Assembly (NCBI GenBank): GCA_036245805.1
Contig: BTRK01000006.1
Span: forward strand, 37,514,901 to 37,578,900
Length of the DNA: 64,000 nucleotides
Reading direction: 5' to 3'
Origin: Pristionchus mayeri
Taxonomy: Eukaryota; Nematoda; Chromadorea; Rhabditida; Neodiplogasteridae
Shown: positions 10,470 through 23,016 of the stretch, piece after piece
How positions within the stretch are numbered: position 1 is the first letter of the stretch
How the letters are laid out: each line of letters opens with the position of its first letter
Position numbers and translations under genes: made by a program
The notes under the pieces: generated by a model
Databases searched by the model: none
Told to the model about the DNA's origin: nothing
What the model saw: the letters and a program-made list of their open reading frames with translations, nothing else

Positions 10470-13400
10470 ATGGGTCGTCTCGGACGACTTGTTCTACTCA
10501 TGATGCTCTGCTATGCAGTGGAGGGATATCCACCCTTCCATCCATGCCCTACCTGCAACTCAGGTTAGCCTCTATCATTTAGGATTAGGCGATCGATTCG
10601 TTCTTCTGGTGGTTTTCACTATCCTAGAAGTTCAATCATCAGTAGAACGAGTTCGAGAAACGATACCACGCTCTCTTCATTCTACGCGCTCTCTCGCCAA
10701 TCGACCAATCTGGAGAGTGTGTAGAATTAAGGGAGCGTGGTATCCTTTCTCGAACTCTAGTAGAATTAACAATCTGTTGAAGGCGATTATACAAATCATA
10801 TATCGTAAAATAAGTGCATTGGTCGTGTAAGATGTGCAAAATAGAATAATTTCAGAATGCCGTCACTGTTCTCCTCCCTACGTCGCTGTGAGCAACCTGC
10901 CTTCCAAGTACAAACACTGGGAATCGAGTCCGTTCGTGGTCGTGAGCGGCGAGTGCGGATCGAGCTGCGATCGGTGAGTAGATTGATAACATGGAGTACC
11001 TAATTCATTTACAAACTCGAACTCCAAAGTATATAACTAATTTGCAATCGTTTGAATTTTTGACACCAACACGAAGCAATAGCTCATGTGATATCTCAGA
11101 AAATCTTTGATTATGTGCATCCCATTGCTGCTAGGTGGTATCAGCTGCAATCTGTTCGTTTGAGTGTCGAGTGTGCGAACCCCGAGGCGACTCTCTTCGT
11201 TCGTGGTAGTCCCTTCAATCATCTTCTCTGCTCTCGCAACCAGTGGCTCTACGGCAGTTCGTACCAGTACTACACCAGCAGCGCTTACTGCGCAATTCGT
11301 GAGTGACATACAGTAGTAAAACCCAAAGATTCATAAGTCAGTTATGTATTATAAATGAGATTATCTGTTCAGGACCTTCCCGCAACGGAACCGGTTCACC
11401 TGGACCAGCAGGTCCACCAGGACCGAAGGGTGACAAGGGAGAAAAGGGACCGAGAGGGGAACCTGGATCCCCTGGAAATGGCGAGTGCAAGAAGGGAGAC
11501 AAGGGAGAGCCAGGCAAACGTGGAAGACCCGGAGAGGATGGAAAGGACGGCCGACCAGGACTGAGGGGTGAACGAGGACTCAAGGGAGAGCCAGGACTGC
11601 AAGGACTCCCAGGAGTGTGTGAGGACTGCAAGAATGGTTCGTTCAGTCATGTTTCTGTTATGATAAAATTCTTTGTTTGTATTTCTCATTTCAAAAAACA
11701 TAGGATGTCCTACGCTTGTCTCCGTTTCGATGCCTGAACGTGACTGCCTGACGAAGAGTGGAGCTGAGTTTGACTGCAACCCCCTCCCTGGAGCTTCATC
11801 GACGACATCCATCGAGTGTCCTGATGGAATCGCATCTAGTGAAAGTAAGGAATATTGATTTTTATGTATCACTGGAAACCATCTTGATTTTAGCCACCTC
11901 CACCGATTGGAAGGATGAGAAGATGAAGTCTGCGGAGTGTAAAGATGGCAGCTGGAACATCCCTGGATTCAGCGAGGATCGAATCTACGCCTGCCTCTGT
12001 GAGACTACCCCTTCTTCATCCCGTCCAAATCAACGTTTCAGCTCCGAGCGATGCCTGCAGCTTCTCTGTTGCTCCGTGCCCCAAAGGATTTTACTGTCAT
12101 GGATCGATGCCGACTATCACCAATCTCTTCCCTAAGGAGATTGACTGCTCGAGTGGCACGCCCTACAAGCTTCGCGACGAATCGGTTGGTGCTATCAGAA
12201 AACAAAAAAAAGTTGATTAAAGAACACGGAAAGCGTGTTAGACGAGAAAAATCGATGGTGCTCATTGTTCTCCAATTAGGAAGTGAAATTTCGAACGGAA
12301 GAGCCATTTCAGAGCGAGCTGAGTCAGCCGCAAACTTGCACTAATGGAAAGTGGGAAGAAAACGGCGAAGCTCATCTGGACGTCTTCTGCGGATATCGTA
12401 AGAAGTGTATGGTTGCAGTACCAGTTCTGTTTTTACAGGATGCGAGGATAACTGCAGCTTCAAGAAAGACCCTTCTCATACCCAGACCGACTTTGTCGAT
12501 CCTCCAACTACCAATCAGCCAGATGCACAAGTCGACCTTTTTATGAAGCACGCTGTTGCATAGAATAATTTCAGCATACTTGCCCATGGGTTCAGTGCGA
12601 TAAGGGCATCTATGCGTGGAACGGAGAGAAGTACGAGCATGTTCCCTTCGCAAAGGTATTTTAAGAAGCTTTAAAAATAATCAAATTGAATTTCATCAGC
12701 TTGTTAAACCAAAGATGCTATTTTTTTCCAATAAAAATGAAAATCAGATGATTCCACGGGTGTATTCAGGCAGCCCAGTGCGCGTCCACAGAAGATCCGG
12801 AACTGCCGTGGGTGATTGGCTCAGAACGCTACGAGAGCATCCAGTGCTACAATGGACCAGGTTTGTTGATTTTTTAAATCATTGAATTGCCTTTCGTTTA
12901 TGATACTGTTCTCCAACAGATAAGATACATTGCAGAAAACTCGTGCACTCCCGTAAACCCCACCACGAACGCGTGTCCTGCTGAAGTAAAGCATACTTGC
13001 ACTACGGAGAACCTCCTCCACAACGAAGTCCACGTCGATTGCACGGATTCCATGCTCTACGTCGTCAGTTTACTTTTTTTAAAATAACCATTTTTGATCT
13101 GAAATAACAATTAAAATTTCACACGCTTTTTCTAAATTTTCCCACAAGTCGTACTGAAATAAGTGTGAAAGGGGTGCGTCTTTAGGCGAAGGTCAATTCT
13201 GGACCAGGAGTTGCAATGACCGACAAGCTGACGTGCTATGATGGAATGTGGCATGGAGAGGATGTCACAGGAGAACACATCTCCTATGAGAATATATACG
13301 CAGCATGTGGAAAGCGTGAGTACAAATAAGAATAATTTTGCAGTTAAATTTTGTAGCACCGTCTTGCAACGATCCGAAATGGAAAAAGGCCATCTGCCAG

Positions 13401-16400
13401 ACCGGAGAGGACTGCAGGGAGGATGGCAATGACAACGGCGATGGAACCTTCTCTTGCCCGGATGAGGCGCAACTCGTTGTGGCAAGTCGATTTGTATTTC
13501 TCCTAAAGAAGCGAGATAATGATATTTGTTTTCTCAACATAAAATCTAATGTGTTTGCAGTCCGATTCCGCCACACCCAAATCTGGAAAGATCCTAACGG
13601 GCAAGCTCACCTGCGATAAAGATACCTGGATTGGAACAATCAAACCCAGTGGAGAATTCTCGGGGAAGAATGTGTTCTACGCATGCCACTATCCATCAGG
13701 TAAAGACATAAAAGTTTTGTATAATATGAAAGAGATGATATGCAAATCACTAATGTATATCGTGGGGCAAAAGATATAAGCAATTTCCAAGTAATTAATT
13801 TTCAATTCAATTTTACAGCACCGTCTTGCAACGATCCGAAATGGAAAAAGGCCATCTGCCAGACCGGAGAGGACTGCAGGGAGGATGGCAATGACAACGG
13901 CGATGGAACCTTCTCTTGCCCGGATGAGGCGCAACTCGTTGTGGCAAGTCGATTCGTATTTCTCCTAAAGAAGCGAGATAATGATATTTGTTTTCTCAAC
14001 ATAAAATCTAATGTGTTTGCAGTCCGATTCCGCCACACCCAAATCTGGAAAGATCCTAACGGGCAAGCTCACCTGCGATAAAGATACCTGGATTGGAACA
14101 ATCAAACCCAGTGGAGAATTCTCGGGGAAGAATGTGTTCTACGCATGCCTCTATCCATCAGGTAAAGACATAAAAGTTTTGTATAATATGAAAGAGATGA
14201 TATGCAAATCACTAATGTATATCGTGGGGTAAAAGATATAAGCAATTTCCAAGTAATTAATTTTCAATTCAATTTTACAGCACCGTCTTGCAACGATCCG
14301 AAATGGAAAAAGGCCATCTGCCAGACCGGAGAGGACTGCAGGGAGGATGGCAATGACAACGGCGATGGAACCTTCTCTTGCCCGGATGAGGCGCAACTCG
14401 TTGTGGCAAGTCGATTCGTATTTCTCCTAAAGAAGCGAGATAATGATATTTGTTTTCTCAACATAAAATCTAATGTGTTTGCAGTCCGATTCCGCCACAC
14501 CCAAATCTGGAAAGATCCTAACGGGCAAGCTCACCTGCGAGAAAGATACCTGGATTGGAACAATCAAACCCAGTGGAGAATTCTCGGGGAAGAATGTGTT
14601 CTACGCATGCCACTATCCATCAGGTAAAGACATAAAAGTTTTGTATAATATGAAAGAGATGATATGCAAATCACTAATGTATATCGTGGGGTAAAAGATA
14701 TAAGCAATTTCCAAGTAATTAATTTTCAATTCAATTTTACAGCACCGTCTTGCAACGATCCGAAATGGAAAAAGGCCATCTGCCAGACCGGAGAGGACTG
14801 CAGGGAGGATGGAAATGACAACGGCGATGGAACCTTCTCTTGCCCGGATGAGGCGCAACTCGTTGTGGCAAGTCGATTCGTATTTCTCCTAAAGAAGCGA
14901 GATAATGATATTTGTTTTCTCAACATAAAATCTAATGTGTTTGCAGTCCGATTCCGCCACACCCAAATCTGGAAAGATCCTAACGGGCAAGCTCACCTGC
15001 GATAAAGATACCTGGATTGGAACAATCAAACCCAGTGGAGAATTCTCGGGGAAGAATGTGTTCTACGCATGCCTCTATCCATCAGGTAAAGACATAAAAG
15101 TTTTGTATAATATGAAAGAGATGATATGCAAATCACTAATGTATATCGTGGGGTAAAAGATATAAGCAATTTCCAAGTAATTAATTTTCAATTCAATTTT
15201 ACAGCACCGTCTTGCAACGATCCGAAATGGAAAAAGGCCATCTGCCAGACCGGAGAGGACTGCAGGGAGGATGGCAATGACAACGGCGATGGAACCTTCT
15301 CTTGCCCGGATGAGGCGCAACTCGTTGTGGCAAGTCGATTCGTATTTCTCCTAAAGAAGCGAGATAATGATATTTGTTTTCTCAACATAAAATCTAATGT
15401 GTTTGCAGTCCGATTCCGCCACACCCAAATCTGGAAAGATCCTAACGGGCAAGCTCACCTGCGATAAAGATACCTGGATTGGAACAATCAAACCCAGTGG
15501 AGAATTCTCGGGGAAGAATGTGTTCTACGCATGCCTCTATCCATCAGGTAAAGACATAAAAGTTTTGTATAATATGAAAGAGATGATATGCAAATCACTA
15601 ATGTATATCGTGGGGTAAAAGATATAAGCAATTTCCAAGTAATTAATTTTCAATTCAATTTTACAGCACCGTCTTGCAACGATCCGAAATGGAAAAAGGC
15701 CATCTGCCAGACCGGAGAGGACTGCAGGGAGGATGGCAATGACAACGGCGATGGAACCTTCTCTTGCCCGGATGAGGCGCAACTCGTTGTGGCAAGTCGA
15801 TTCGTATTTCTCCTAAAGAAGCGAGATAATGATATTTGTTTTCTCAACATAAAATCTAATGTGTTTGCAGTCCGATTCCGCCAAACCCAAATCTGGAAAG
15901 ATCCTAACGGGCAAGCTCACCTGCGATAAAGATACCTGGATTGGAACAATCAAACCCAGTGGAGAATTCTCGGGGAAGAATGTGTTCTACGCATGCCTCT
16001 ATCCATCAGGTAAAGACATAAAAGTTTTGTATAATATGAAAGAGATGATATGCAAATCACTAATGTATATCGTGGGGTAAAAGATATAAGCAATTTCCAA
16101 GTAATTAATTTTCAATTCAATTTTACAGCACCGTCTTGCAACGATCCGAAATGGAAAAAGGCCATCTGCCAGACCGGAGAGGACTGCAGGGAGGATGGCA
16201 ATGACAACGGCGATGGAACCTTCTCTTGCCCGGATGAGGCGCAACTCGTTGTGGCAAGTCGATTCGTATTTCTCCTAAAGAAGCGAGATAATGATATTTG
16301 TTTTCTCAACATAAAATCTAATGTGTTTGCAGTCCGATTCCGCCACACCCAAATCTGGAAAGATCCTAACGGGCAAGCTCACCTGCGAGAAAGATACCTG

Positions 16401-19400
16401 GATTGGAACAATCAAACCCAGTGGAGAATTCTCGGGGAAGAATGTGTTCTACGCATGCCACTATCCATCAGGTAAAGACATAAAAGTTTTGTATAATATG
16501 AAAGAGATGATATGCAAATCACTAATGTATATCGTGGGGTAAAAGATATAAGCAATTTCCAAGTAATTAATTTTCAATTCAATTTTACAGCACCGTCTTG
16601 CAACGATCCGAAATGGAAAAAGGCCATCTGCCAGACCGGAGAGGACTGCAGGGAGGATGGAAATGACAACGGCGATGGAACCTTCTCTTGCCCGGATGAG
16701 GCGCAACTCGTTGTGGCAAGTCGATTCGTATTTCTCCTAAAGAAGCGAGATAATGATATTTGTTTTCTCAACATAAAATCTAATGTGTTTGCAGTCCGAT
16801 TCCGCCACACCCAAATCTGGAAAGATCCTAACGGGCAAGCTCACCTGCGATAAAGATACCTGGATTGGAACAATCAAACCCAGTGGAGAATTCTCGGGGA
16901 AGAATGTGTTCTACGCATGCCTCTATCCATCAGGTAAAGACATAAAAGTTTTGTATAATATGAAAGAGATGATATGCAAATCACTAATGTATATCGTGGG
17001 GTAAAAGATATAAGCAATTTCCAAGTAATTAATTTTCAATTCAATTTTACAGCACCGTCTTGCAACGATCCGAAATGGAAAAAGGCCATCTGCCAGACCG
17101 GAGAGGACTGCAGGGAGGATGGCAATGACAACGGCGATGGAACCTTCTCTTGCCCGGATGAGGCGCAACTCGTTGTGGCAAGTCGATTCGTATTTCTCCT
17201 AAAGAAGCGAGATAATGATATTTGTTTTCTCAACATAAAATCTAATGTGTTTGCAGTCCGATTCCGCCACACCCAAATCTGGAAAGATCCTAACGGGCAA
17301 GCTCACCTGCGATAAAGATACCTGGATTGGAACAATCAAACCCAGTGGAGAATTCTCGGGGAAGAATGTGTTCTACGCATGCCTCTATCCATCAGGTAAA
17401 GACATAAAAGTTTTGTATAATATGAAAGAGATGATATGCAAATCACTAATGTATATCGTGGGGTAAAAGATATAAGCAATTTCCAAGTAATTAATTTTCA
17501 ATTCAATTTTACAGCACCGTCTTGCAACGATCCGAAATGGAAAAAGGCCATCTGCCAGACCGGAGAGGACTGCAGGGAGGGTGGCAATGACAACGGCGAT
17601 GGAACCTTCTCTTGCCCGGATGAGGCGCAACTCGTTGTGGCAAGTCGATTCGTATTTCTCCTAAAGAAGCGAGATAATGATATTTGTTTTCTCAACATAA
17701 AATCTAATGTGTTTGCAGTCCGATTCCGCCACACCCAAATCTGGAAAGATCCTAACGGGCAAGCTCACCTGCGATAAAGATACCTGGATTGGAACAATCA
17801 AACCCAGTGGAGAATTCTCGGGGAAGAATGTGTTCTACGCATGCCTCTATCCATCAGGTAAAGACATAAAAGTTTTGTATAATATGAAAGAGATGATATG
17901 CAAATCACTAATGTATATCGTGGGGTAAAAGATATAAGCAATTTCCAAGTAATTAATTTTCAATTCAATTTTACAGCACCGTCTTGCAACGATCCGAAAT
18001 GGAAAAAGGCCATCTGCCAGACCGGAGAGGACTGCAGGGAGGATGGCAATGACAACGGCGATGGAACCTTCTCTTGCCCGGATGAGGCGCAACTCGTTGT
18101 GGCAAGTCGATTCGTATTTCTCCTAAAGAAGCGAGATAATGATATTTGTTTTCTCAACATAAAATCTAATGTGTTTGCAGTCCGATTCCGCCACACCCAA
18201 ATCTGGAAAGATCCTAACGGGCAAGCTCACCTGCGATAAAGATACCTGGATTGGAACAATCAAACCCAGTGGAGAATTCTCGGGGAAGAATGTGTTCTAC
18301 GCATGCCTCTATCCATCAGGTAAAGACATAAAAGTTTTGTATAATATGAAAGAGATGATATGCAAATCACTAATGTATATCGTGGGGTAAAAGATATAAG
18401 CAATTTCCAAGTAATTAATTTTCAATTCAATTTTACAGCACCGTCTTGCAACGATCCGAAATGGAAAAAGGCCATCTGCCAGACCGGAGAGGACTGCAGG
18501 GAGGATGGCAATGACAACGGCGATGGAACCTTCTCTTGCCCGGATGAGGCGCAACTCGTTGTGGCAAGTCGATTCGTATTTCTCCTAAAGAAGCGAGATA
18601 ATGATATTTGTTTTCTCAACATAAAATCTAATGTGTTTGCAGTCCGATTCCGCCACACCCAAATCTGGAAAGATCCTAACGGGCAAGCTCACCTGCGATA
18701 AAGATACCTGGATTGGAACAATCAAACCCAGTGGAGAATTCTCGGGGAAGAATGTGTTCTACGCATGCCTCTATCCATCAGGTAAAGACATTAAAGTTTT
18801 GTATAATATGAAAGAGATGATATGCAAATCACTAATGTATATCGTGGGGTAAAAGATATAAGCAATTTCCAAGTAATTAATTTTCAATTCAATTTTACAG
18901 CACCGTCTTGCAACGATCCGAAATGGAAAAAGGCCATCTGCCAGACCGGAGAGGACTGCAGGGAGGATGGCAATGACAACGGCGATGGAACCTTCTCTTG
19001 CCCGGATGAGGCGCAACTCGTTGTGGCAAGTCGATTCGTATTTCTCCTAAAGAAGCGAGATAATGATATTTGTTTTCTCAAAATAAAATCTAATGTGTTT
19101 GCAGTCCGATTCCGCCACACCCAAATCTGGAAAGATCCTAACGGGCAAGCTCACCTGCGATAAAGATACCTGGATTGGAACAATCAAACCCAGTGGAGAA
19201 TTCTCGGGGAAGAATGTGTTCTACGCATGCCTCTATCCATCAGGTAAAGATATAAAAGTGTTGTATAATATTAAAGAGATGATATGCAAATCACTAATGT
19301 ATATCGTGGGGTAAAAGATATAAGCAATTTCCAAGTAATTAATTTTCAATTCAATTTTACAGCACCGTCTTGCAACGATCCGAAATGGAAAAAGGCCATC

Positions 19401-22196
19401 TGCCAGACCGGAGAGGACTGCAGGGAGGATGGCAATGACAACGGCGATGGAACCTTCTCTTGCCCGGATGAGGCGCAACTCGTTGTGGCAAGTCGATTCG
19501 TATTTCTCCTAAAGAAGCGAGATAATGATATTTGTTTTCTCAAAATAAAATCTAATGTGTTTGCAGTCCGATTCCGCCACACCCAAATCTGGAAAGATCC
19601 TAACGGGCAAGCTCACCTGCGATAAAGATACCTGGATTGGAACAATCAAACCCAGTGGAGAATTCTCGGGGAAGAATGTGTTCTACGCATGCCTCTATCC
19701 ATCAGGTAAAGATATAAAAGTGTTGTATAATATTAAAGAGATGATATGCAAATCACTAATGTATATCGTGGGGTAAAAGATATATGCAATTTCCAAGTAA
19801 TTAATTTTCAATTCAATTTTACAGCACCGTCTTGCAACGATCCGAACTGGAAAAAGGCCATCTGCCAGACCGGAGAGGACTGCAGGGAGGATGGCAATGA
19901 CAACGGCGATGGAACCTTCTCTTGCCCGGATGAGGCGCAACTCGTTGTGGCAAGTCAATTCGTATTTTTCCTAAAGAAGCGAGATAATGATAAATGTTTT
20001 CTCAACATAAAATCTAATGTGTTTGCAGTCCGATTCCGCCACACCCAAATCTGGAAAGATCCTAACGGGCAAGCTCACCTGCGATAAAGATACCTGGATT
20101 GGAACAATCAAACCCAGTGGAGAATTCTCGGGGAAGAATGTGTTCTACGCATGCCTCTATCCATCAGGTATAGACATAAAAGTGTTGTATAATATGAAAG
20201 ATATGATATATAAATCACCGAAGCGTCAATTATATTGTCTATCGTCAGTTTCTCGTCTTTTTATATCTGCCATATTTCTATTTTGCTATTAATTTATAGT
20301 TATCATTTGTAAGATCCATTAGTTTTTTTTTAAATATTATCAACGGGAAAATGAAGTAAACAGCATGAGGTCCCAAATAATATATAATTTCAGATTCAGG
20401 GTCGTGCCAACCTCTCACAGAACGCGATTCAATCTGCAAGACTGATCATAACTGCGATTCCAGTCATGCTGAAGTTACTGATAGCAAGATCTCCTGCCGA
20501 GATAATTATGTCCTCATTGTGGTAAGAAACTGCCATTTATCGCGATATATATGCTAAATGTGTTCAGTCACTGGATGGTACTGCCGGGTCCGGAGTACCG
20601 TCAAGTCCAATCGAATGCATCAATAAAAAGTGGAATGGAATTATGTGGGCGAGCCCGATAGGGAAGGAGTTCGTGGAGACGACTGGATTCTACTCGTGTG
20701 CTGCTCCAGGTAAGGAAACGAACAGAATTTGTTCGACGAATCATAAATTAGAAAGATAGAAGTGAAACGTGGATCAATTGATAACGATAAAATAGGTTCG
20801 ATATTAATTCATGATTCCAAACGGAATGTTCAGCATCTTGTGCCCAAGCAACCCCGAAGAATGATATCTGCAAGCAAGGAGACCAATGCGACGAAAGCAA
20901 AGCTATTGTGACGGCTAATGAAATCTCCTGCCCCGATAACATGAAACTCACACTGGTGAGAAATAAGTGAACTTGAGGGATTTTACTATATTCTCTTCAG
21001 TCGGCAACACCTGATAAGTACTCTGGCGAGTACGCCGACAAGGCCACTTGCATCTTGGGGCGGTGGACAGGCAAAAAGTTCACTAATCCGCCACACTACT
21101 TCGTCGAGAAGAACGGCTACTACACGTGTGCTGTTAAAGGTAAGGAGAGGACATGCATTTCTGAATTTCTTTTTTCTCAAAGATATGGTCGTGAAGCATC
21201 TTACGTCTTTGTTTTAAAGATTTTCGCAAACCAGTTTCAATTTTTCCCCAACTGCTCCTTCAGCAATGTAGCCTGTAACCGATGCGACGAAAAAAAGGGT
21301 ACTCAAAGAGCATTGCAAAAAGGGTGTTTACAGGAGGAGGGTGCATAAAACCGACGTATCATCCTGACTGCCTGGACGGCTCGGCAAAGTGCAACGACAA
21401 CGTCGAATACAAAGAGAACGATTACTTGAGATGCAAAGGGAAGAAGAATTTCCTGATCGTGGTTAGCTTTTTTGTGAGCACTTAGTTCTGTGATCGATTC
21501 AGAAACGTCACAGTACCATTCACACAAATTGCAGGGAACCGACGCCGACAACACGTTCTCGCTGGACGAAGACGAGGGGCTGAAGTGCGACGTGACAACG
21601 GGCAAGTGGTATGATGAGAACAACAGAGACCTGGACTTCAACCCTACCCTATTCCAATGCGCCCGCGATGCAGGTAATGATTGTTTAAGTTTTTAAGCCC
21701 TATCATTAGTCAAAATTGGCTGGTTCAAATATATTTAATTTGCAGCCGGATGTGATCCCCCGACGTACACCGACAATGTCTGCAAAGCAGGAGAGGACTG
21801 TGACGAGAGCAAGAAATTCAAGATAAACAGACAGAACTTCAAATGCAAGGGAACGATCTATGTGGTGGGTGAAGCTTCTTTTTACAGTGGCATTCAAAAT
21901 AGAGAAATTTATTTGCAATTACCATTATTTTATTTTATTATTCCAGTCTAACTCCGATCCCAATTCGAATCCCTATGTGGGCACTAAGCCATTCAACTGC
22001 GACATGGCCAGGTATATCTGATGAACACAATTCATAAGGTGACATTAAAGATGAAGCGTGTATGTTACATTGCATTATCATCCATATTTTCAGGAAGAAG
22101 TGGAAGACGTCAGCACTGCTGGCACCAGGTGCATCCGAGGAAGAGAAAGCCTCTTTCGAGTCACCCGTCTACTTCGCGTGCGACGCAGCCAAATAA
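10470..22196 (+). CDS. Collagen-like protein with 19 six-cysteine modules (gene 2)
   Basis: Complete gene of about 2237 aa; every exon junction is in phase. Exons: 10470-10563, 10856-10973, 11135-11298, 11373-11636, 11704-11844, 11894-11998, 12042-12184, 12280-12397, 12439-12530, 12575-12655, 12770-12860, 12936-13063, 13186-13315, then 15 pairs (125 + 139 bases) from 13357 to 20167, then 20394-20521, 20568-20709, 20834-20955, 21001-21139, 21334-21461, 21535-21673, 21746-21864, 21947-22011 and 22094-22196 (TAA). It starts with a signal peptide, [19 protein letters not shown], then a short Cys-rich region, an 88-residue Gly-X-Y block (exon 4) and Cys-rich exons matching gene 1. Next come 15 near-identical 88-residue modules with six cysteines and four divergent ones. 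It should be a secreted, disulfide-rich extracellular matrix or cuticle-type protein; its function is unknown. Confidence 0.85.
10650..10766. mobile_element. Short hairpin element in gene 2 intron 1
   Basis: Two arms of about 54 bases (10650-10703 and 10711-10766) are inverted copies with a few mismatches and almost no loop. The shared core is GATACCACGCTC. It lies wholly within the first intron, has no coding potential and looks like a small MITE. Confidence 0.65.
13357..20167 (+). repeat. 15-copy tandem array of a 462-bp two-exon unit
   Basis: Units begin at 13357, 13819, 14281, 14743, 15205, 15667, 16129, 16591, 17053, 17515, 17977, 18439, 18901, 19363 and 19825, all exactly 462 bp apart. 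Each has exon a (125 bp), a 79-bp GC-AG intron, exon b (139 bp) and a 119-bp GT-AG intron. The last unit lacks the homologous closing intron. Introns are as conserved as exons, with usually zero to a few differences per unit, so homogenisation or recent amplification acts on DNA rather than protein. The outermost units (first and last) are the most diverged. Variants GAGAAAG and GGAAATG pair up in units 3-4 and again in 7-8, showing four-unit higher-order copying. Confidence 0.95.
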
Positions 22197-23016
22197 GCCT
22201 TTCTCCTGTGATTTATTGTCTTTTTTATTGATAAATATTATACAAATGAACTCTTACCGATGCATTATGGATCAACCTTCCCATACTTAACTGACTCTTT
22301 CTCTTCTCACATTACATTTGGGACTCGTGCTTGCGAAATTATCTTTGTTCTTTCACATTTCTTTCATCGCGTTATGAATTTGCAATTATAATCTCCTAGT
22401 ATCTTAATTCCTGGAGATTCGATCATGGGCCCCCAACATTCCAGATCGAGCTCACGTAGTCCAATTACGGTCTCCTTTCTGATGATCTCAAGAATCTTCC
22501 GATGACAAGGAGAGGAATACGCCAAGATTCTCAAGAATTCCTCGTATATCGAATAAGTCGAGTATTCCTCGACTTATTCTCTCTACTTGGCTACAATAGG
22601 AAAGGAAGGCCCGTGTATGAACAAGATCGAGAAGAGAAACCACTGAGTAACTCAAATAGAGTGTCGTCATTCATGTTCACTACGTGTCTCGTCCAATCCT
22701 GTCCTAATACGTAAATGCAGCCGATGGGGGTCGGTGAGGAGGAAGAGACGTTGGGAGTCCTCAATACACTGCCTTACAATATGCACGGTCTTTCTCACAA
22801 AAACTAGAGGCGCCCCCCTCTTAAAGCTCCCAAAACCACTGAGAATCCCGCGCAGAAATCCCTTAGCAATGACGAGAACACTGTATGTAAATCGGACGCG
22901 CGAGAGGAGGCGAGAGCGGCAGACGGCATGGGTACGCCCGCTCCTCTCCTCTTTCCTTCCCTTCCTCTGTGTTCTCTGACCATTTACCACAGGTATCACG
23001 AGCCAGTGAAGGTCTG
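22197..23016. other. Intergenic, no gene seen
   Basis: It contains the gene 2 3' flank and a small imperfect hairpin near 22508-22573 (CGAGGAAT/ATTCCTCG). Several overlapping short ORFs occur on both strands at 22660-23000, but none has splice-supported continuity. Nothing else is recognised. Confidence 0.4.

Noticed and set aside
13265..20040. Repeated minus-strand ORFs (about 78-87 aa) across the array
   Set aside because: They recur only because the 462-bp unit recurs. They span introns of the plus-strand gene and have no start or splice logic.
13357..20167. CRISPR-like regular repeat
   Set aside because: The unit is 462 bp of coding exons and introns without unique spacers, and the context is eukaryotic.
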